Of a DNA stretch of 33,917 nucleotides, positions 30,474 to 33,917 are shown piece by piece. The DNA is taken from positions 1 to 33,917 of the forward strand of contig CAMWIU010000008.1 in the NCBI GenBank assembly GCA_947174385.1. The letters are read 5' to 3'. Position 1 is the stretch's first letter. Each line of letters begins with the position of its first letter. Origin of the DNA: an uncultured Treponema sp. Its GTDB lineage: Bacteria; Spirochaetota; Spirochaetia; Treponematales; Treponemataceae. The position numbers and the translations under genes were made by a program. Under the pieces are notes generated by a model, which did no database searches, was not told the origin of the DNA, and worked only from the letters and a program-made list of their open reading frames with translations.

Positions 30474-32003
30474 TTATTTTTCCAATTTCTTTCCGTTTAA
30501 TTCGCCAGGAACGGACATCGGATATTCGCCTGTGAAACAGCCTTTGCAAAATCCGAAATGCTCAGGGCTGCAAGAACGCAACGCTTCGAGCATTCCTTCC
30601 ACCGAAATGAACGCCAACGAATCCGCACCGATTTCCTTGCGAATGTGCTCCACGTCGTGGCTCGACGAAATCAATTCGGCGCGACTCGGCGTGTCGATTC
30701 CGAAGTAGCACGGAAATTTTACGGGTGGACTTGAAACGCGGAAATGAACTTCCTTCGCGCCCGCGCGTCGCAAAATTTGGATGAGGCGGCGGCTCGTAGT
30801 TCCGCGCACGATCGAATCGTCAATGACGACAACGCGCTTTCCGTTGAGGTCGCTTTTTATCGCGTTCAATTTCAGGAAAACCAAATTTTCGCGTTCGCCC
30901 TGAGTCGGCGCGATGAAAGTGCGTCCGATGTATTTGTTTTTCACGATCGCGTTTGAATACGGAACGCCGCTCGCGTTCGAATATCCCAACGCCGCGCCCA
31001 ATCCGCTGTCGGGCACGCCCACAACGATGTCGGCAGGAACCGGGCTTTCTTTTGCCAAAGTTTCGCCCATTCGAAGCCGCGCTTCTTGAACCGCGATTCC
31101 GTCGATCACAGAATCCGGGCGGGCAAAATAAACGTATTCGAAAATGCAAGAACGCTTGGAAGTTTTTTCGCCGAATTCAAATGAAAGAACTCCGTCGTCA
31201 TTTATGATGACGATTTCGCCAGGATGAATGTCGCGGACAAAAGTTCCATTCACAGCGTCGATGGCGCAAGATTCGCTCGAAAGAATCCAGCCATTCTCAA
31301 GCTTGCCGAGGCAAAGCGGACGAATTCCGTTCGGGTCGCGCGCGCCGACCAAAGCCTTTTCGGTGAGCATGCAAAGTGCGAACGAGCCTTTTATCATTTG
31401 AATCGTGTCAGTGAGCGCGCGGTCAAGCCCTTTTTTGTAACTGCGCGCGATCAGTTTTACGATGACTTCGGTGTCGCTCGAAGAATTGAACGTGCATCCC
31501 GATTCCTCGAGCATTTCTCGCAGTTGCTCGTAATTCACAAGCTGCCCGTTGTGCGCCACCGCCACAGTTCCCAATTTCATTTGGCCGACCATCGGCTGGG
31601 CGTTTTCCATTCCTTCGCCGCCGGCAGTGGGATAGCGCACGTGCCCGATAGTCGCAAAGCCTTTCAAATCGTTTATGTCGTTACCTTTGAAAACGTCGCC
31701 CAAAAGCCCCGCGCCTTTTTTCACTTTGATTTGCTCGCCATCGTAAACGGCAATTCCCGCGCTTTCCTGCCCGCGATGCTGGAGGGAATTCAAGCCATAA
31801 TAAGTGAGGGCGGCGGCCTGCGAACTTTGCGAATTCTGCCCGTCCGAATTTTTAGTAAGGTAAATTCCGAACACGCCGCATTCGTCGTGAAGTTTGTCAT
31901 GCTGCTCCGGTTTGCGGACACGGCATATCGAGTTTGATTCGCAAACATCGCGATTAAAAATTGATTCGCAGAATTCATTTTTTCGGTAAAAATTTTCGCT
32001 CAT
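30474..32003 (-). CDS. purF: Amidophosphoribosyltransferase
   Basis: First committed step of purine synthesis: PRPP plus glutamine gives phosphoribosylamine. The 509-aa protein has the N-terminal nucleophile at Cys42 (HDECGVFGIY), LQHRGQESAG and AHNGQLVNY of the glutaminase domain, the PRPP loop VVVIDDSIVRGTTS, and a C-terminal FCKGCFTGEYP that matches the [4Fe-4S] ligands of the Bacillus-type enzyme. The predicted propeptide of about 41 residues, with three Cys of its own, is longer than the 11 residues of B. subtilis. The ATG overlaps the purE stop by four bases. Confidence 0.96.
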   Translation of the reverse strand: MSENFYRKNEFCESIFNRDVCESNSICRVRKPEQHDKLHDECGVFGIYLTKNSDGQNSQSSQAAALTYYGLNSLQHRGQESAGIAVYDGEQIKVKKGAGLLGDVFKGNDINDLKGFATIGHVRYPTAGGEGMENAQPMVGQMKLGTVAVAHNGQLVNYEQLREMLEESGCTFNSSSDTEVIVKLIARSYKKGLDRALTDTIQMIKGSFALCMLTEKALVGARDPNGIRPLCLGKLENGWILSSESCAIDAVNGTFVRDIHPGEIVIINDDGVLSFEFGEKTSKRSCIFEYVYFARPDSVIDGIAVQEARLRMGETLAKESPVPADIVVGVPDSGLGAALGYSNASGVPYSNAIVKNKYIGRTFIAPTQGERENLVFLKLNAIKSDLNGKRVVVIDDSIVRGTTSRRLIQILRRAGAKEVHFRVSSPPVKFPCYFGIDTPSRAELISSSHDVEHIRKEIGADSLAFISVEGMLEALRSCSPEHFGFCKGCFTGEYPMSVPGELNGKKLEK

Positions 32004-32497
32004 AGTTCAAAGCCTTTTTCGTTCAATTCTTCCGCGTCGCGCGAAAGCTTTTTTCTGAACTCGCATAATTTTTCTTTGAGTTCAGGATATTTTATCGAAA
32101 GAATTTGCGCGGCAAGATAGCCCGCGTTTTTCGCGTTGCCGATTCCCACCGTCGCCACAGGAATTTGCGGAGGCATTTGCACAATCGAAAGAAGCGAATC
32201 AAGCCCCGCAAGTCCGTTCGACTTTTCGCCCACGCATTCAAGCGGCACGCCGATTACGGGAATCGTCGTAAGCCCCGCAATCACGCCGGGCAACGCCGCC
32301 GCAAGTCCCGCGCCCGCTATCACGACTTCGAACCCTTCGTCCTCGATTTTGCGGACGGTCTTTCGCAAAAGCTCGCCCGCGCGGTGCGCCGAAATCACGA
32401 ACGCCTTGTATTCAATGCCGAATTCGCGCAAAACGTCGGCCGCTTTTTTCATCACGGCAGAATCGGATTTAGAGCCAAAAAAAATCGCAACCTTCAA
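32000..32497 (-). CDS. purE: N5-carboxyaminoimidazole ribonucleotide mutase, PurE
   Basis: Carboxylation step yielding CAIR. The start is a TTG five bases after GGAGG, giving KVAIFFGSKSDSAVM at the N-terminus; the ORF-track ATG 14 codons earlier lies close to the promoter. The 165-aa protein has GSKSDSAVM, ISAHRAGELL, GAGLAAALPG and GLDSLLSIVQMP, the class I arrangement that works with PurK. T. denticola is known to have a class II AIR carboxylase instead, so this genome seems to differ. No purK is present in the window. It heads purE-purF-purM-purN. Confidence 0.93.
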   Translation of the reverse strand: MKVAIFFGSKSDSAVMKKAADVLREFGIEYKAFVISAHRAGELLRKTVRKIEDEGFEVVIAGAGLAAALPGVIAGLTTIPVIGVPLECVGEKSNGLAGLDSLLSIVQMPPQIPVATVGIGNAKNAGYLAAQILSIKYPELKEKLCEFRKKLSRDAEELNEKGFEL

Positions 32498-32524
32498 ATC
32501 TTCCTCCAGCAATTCAATACGCAA

Positions 32525-32553
32525 ATGATAGCACATCACAAAAGAAAAATCAA
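32525..32553 (-). promoter_or_regulatory. Promoter of the purE-purF-purM-purN operon
   Basis: Minus-strand TTGATT, 17-bp spacer, TATCAT, leaving about 20 leader bases with the GGAGG site. No PurR-like operator is recognised. Confidence 0.75.
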
Positions 32554-32646
32554 TATGGAAAATTTTTATCCGCCAATTTTAAACAAGGAAAATGATTAAA
32601 AAAAGTTGAAAAAAAATGGAGGGGTAAGTGAGTTGTCGCCGCACGC

Positions 32647-33243
32647 TCACTGCAAAAAATTGACAGCGGCGTATATCACATGGCACGCCGCAAAGCCCAA
32701 AATCGGGATAAGTGCGATGCCGTTTTTTCGGTCGAGGGCAAAGAAGAGAAATGCCATGCAGGGCGGAACGGTCAGCCCCACGATGACAGCCGCGTTCGCT
32801 GCGCCGCAGGCCACCCAGCTCGCGCCGTAGAGCAGGCAGCAAAGCACCGCGCCTGCGACAAGCGGCGTTGCACGGAATGCGGCGCGTTCTTTGTTCCTCA
32901 CGAGGCAGACGGCGGCAATCATCAGCACTTGAAAGATCGAGCCGATTGTGTCGATGCGTGGCGTGAGCGACGAAGCCCTGAGCACGTCGTTCGGCGCGGG
33001 CATGGCAGACCATATCACGGTAGGAATCATAATCAGCAGGAACAGCGCAAGTCCCCACGGCTCAAAGCCGAATGTATAAAATTGCCGCCTAATTAGCGTC
33101 GTCAATTTTAACTTCGAGTTTCTTTCAGAAACTCGCTTATTGAACTGCGATTTTTCGCTTCTCTGCAAAATCGCTTTTTTAGCGGTTCGAAAGTTGAAAC
33201 TTTCTCCACTGCTAAAAATTAAGGAACGTATATTTTTCAGCAT
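32647..33243 (-). CDS. Predicted multi-pass membrane protein, unknown function
   Basis: Not assigned to a function. From about residue 55 the protein reads like a compact integral membrane family seen in Firmicutes, with FGFEPWGLALFLLIMIP, SAMPAPNDVLR and ALDRKN blocks and about five or six hydrophobic segments. The ATG is supported by AAGGAG eight bases upstream. Residues 12-43 are encoded by a cluster of three hairpins and are basic and hydrophilic, so they look like an added N-terminal extension rather than part of the fold. The DNA after about 33110 is more GC-balanced than the hairpin part. It follows a lipoprotein gene on the same strand; an operon is uncertain. Confidence 0.75.
   Translation of the reverse strand: MLKNIRSLIFSSGESFNFRTAKKAILQRSEKSQFNKRVSERNSKLKLTTLIRRQFYTFGFEPWGLALFLLIMIPTVIWSAMPAPNDVLRASSLTPRIDTIGSIFQVLMIAAVCLVRNKERAAFRATPLVAGAVLCCLLYGASWVACGAANAAVIVGLTVPPCMAFLFFALDRKNGIALIPILGFAACHVIYAAVNFLQ
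33115..33204. repeat. Cluster of three hairpins inside the 5' end of a coding sequence
   Basis: CGAGTTTC/GAAACTCG (33115-33135), GCGATTTT/AAAATCGC (33147-33174, followed by six T on the plus strand) and GAAAGTT/AACTTTC (33189-33204) lie in a row within the membrane protein gene. They look like a composite palindromic element that has been read in frame. Confidence 0.65.
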
Positions 33244-33287
33244 GAATTATTCTCCTTATTCCATTATCGGTACTATGCTTCTTTTAT

Positions 33288-33722
33288 TCAATAATGTTCA
33301 TCTATATTTGCCAAAAAATAAAACGCATGTTTTGTATCATCAAATATTAAAAAATACGCAGAATTTTCATATTGAAAAAACTGCTCATTATTTATTTGTT
33401 CACCACAGCCAAGTTTTATAATTTTCTTTTCCAACTTTTCTTTGTTGACAAAAATATAGTCATTTAATTGATTGTCCGTCTTGGGAATAAATATTTGGGC
33501 ATCAATCGAAAAATATCCCCAGGTCTCATTGGTGTCTAAATCATGACATTCATAATAATTATACACTTGGTTGCTTATTTCATCATCACGTAAAAATTCC
33601 GGAATCCATGCTTTCTTATTTTCCGGAACATCTATTAAGGATTGATATGCCTTGTTTTTGCTACAAGACATAGAGATAAATAATACCGCGAAAACACAAG
33701 TGACATATAGTTTATTTCTCAT
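33288..33722 (-). CDS. Predicted small lipoprotein, unrecognised
   Basis: The start is the second of two close ATGs, because AAGGG lies six bases before it and touches the first. The 144-aa product has a signal peptide with a relaxed lipobox (VFAVLFISMSCSK), then a soluble domain with aromatic-rich strands (WGYFSIDAQIFIP, FQYENSAYFLIF) and no recognised family. The gene is AT-rich compared with the purine genes. It precedes the membrane-protein gene on the same strand with about 45 bases between. Function unknown. Confidence 0.7.
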   Translation of the reverse strand: MRNKLYVTCVFAVLFISMSCSKNKAYQSLIDVPENKKAWIPEFLRDDEISNQVYNYYECHDLDTNETWGYFSIDAQIFIPKTDNQLNDYIFVNKEKLEKKIIKLGCGEQINNEQFFQYENSAYFLIFDDTKHAFYFLANIDEHY

Positions 33723-33801
33723 ATTCATCCCTTGTAAAATATGATTCCTTGGAGTGTTATATTGCCGTCAATTTCAAAGTCATTTTCGGCATCGGCGGAT
33801 T

Positions 33802-33917
33802 TCACACGTTGCCCTGTACGCCCGGCAATGTCTGCATGAGAGCAAAAAAGTGCCGCGCGTCACCCGTGGAAAAATACGCATGCCATGCTTCCAGCGTGTC
33901 GGGGCGGAACACGCCGA
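33802..33917 (-). CDS. 3' end of a gene cut by the window edge
   Basis: An open frame of 38 codons enters from the right edge and stops with TGA. It ends RHFFALMQTLPGVQGNV and has balanced amino acid and GC-rich codon use like the neighbouring genes, so it is probably a real C-terminus. The family is not recognised. The short gap to the lipoprotein start holds no clear promoter. Confidence 0.55.
   Translation of the reverse strand, partial: GVFRPDTLEAWHAYFSTGDARHFFALMQTLPGVQGNV

Noticed and set aside
32600-32646. Plus-strand gene behind the GGAGGGG site, or terminator of the membrane protein
   Set aside because: The GTG ORF after the site is only a few codons long, and the AGTGAG/CTCACT stem is short and separated from the T-tract.

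Overview
The window looks like a chromosomal segment of a Treponema-type spirochaete, probably a gut or rumen commensal (moderate confidence). The case rests on the gene content and order, a MurE whose substrate motif is not the diaminopimelate type, relaxed spirochaete-like lipoboxes, a tiny bS22/AURKAIP1-COX24-type ribosomal protein, and a secreted GH5 glycanase. No rRNA, CRISPR array, transposase or phage gene is visible.

Layout. (1) 1-4918, minus strand: bS22-like gene, terminator, then dxs-folP-cdaA-cdaR-acpS, with overlapping or near-abutting genes (isoprenoid precursor, folate, cyclic di-AMP, holo-ACP synthesis). (2) 4919-5290: a repeat-rich gap. (3) 5291-7366, minus: membrane-anchored lytic transglycosylase, an unrecognised 149-aa protein, and ptsN. 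(4) 7537-11978, minus: murE-ddl-murD peptidoglycan precursor operon. (5) 12021-13685, minus: secreted GH5 glycanase. It shares a palindromic divergent promoter with a 19-codon ORF and hisF on the plus strand. (6) 14585-16230, minus: purA-queD. (7) 16342-18703: an AT-richer, probably acquired module of lipoprotein and GNAT-like genes facing an XRE-type regulator, with three operator-like sites spaced exactly 31 bp apart. It is followed by a 23-bp tandem repeat array (18800-18984). (8) 19173-20684, plus: guaB. (9) 20735-27515, minus: pbpC and a giant tandem acyl-CoA dehydratase activase. (10) 27624-27932, plus: tRNA-Gln(CUG) and tRNA-Glu(CUC). (11) 28092-32497, minus: purE-purF-purM-purN plus a small membrane protein. 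(12) 32647-33917, minus: a membrane protein, a lipoprotein and the 3' end of a further gene.

Two themes link the genes. One is cell-wall building and remodelling (murE, ddl, murD, pbpC, lytic transglycosylase, c-di-AMP synthase with its YbbR partner). The other is purine supply (purE/F/M/N, purA, guaB), so this organism makes IMP, AMP and XMP/GMP precursors, unlike the host-dependent T. pallidum.

The most notable regulatory pattern is a split between two kinds of gene start. bS22, purA, guaB, purE and the operon-internal genes mostly have Shine-Dalgarno sites. At least seven promoter-proximal starts (lytic transglycosylase, ptsN, murE, GH5, the hisF upstream ORF, pbpC, activase) lack one and have a -10 box ending only 5-7 bases before the start codon, which suggests leaderless mRNAs. 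Many ORF-track starts were moved downstream because of RBS, signal-peptide or promoter evidence.
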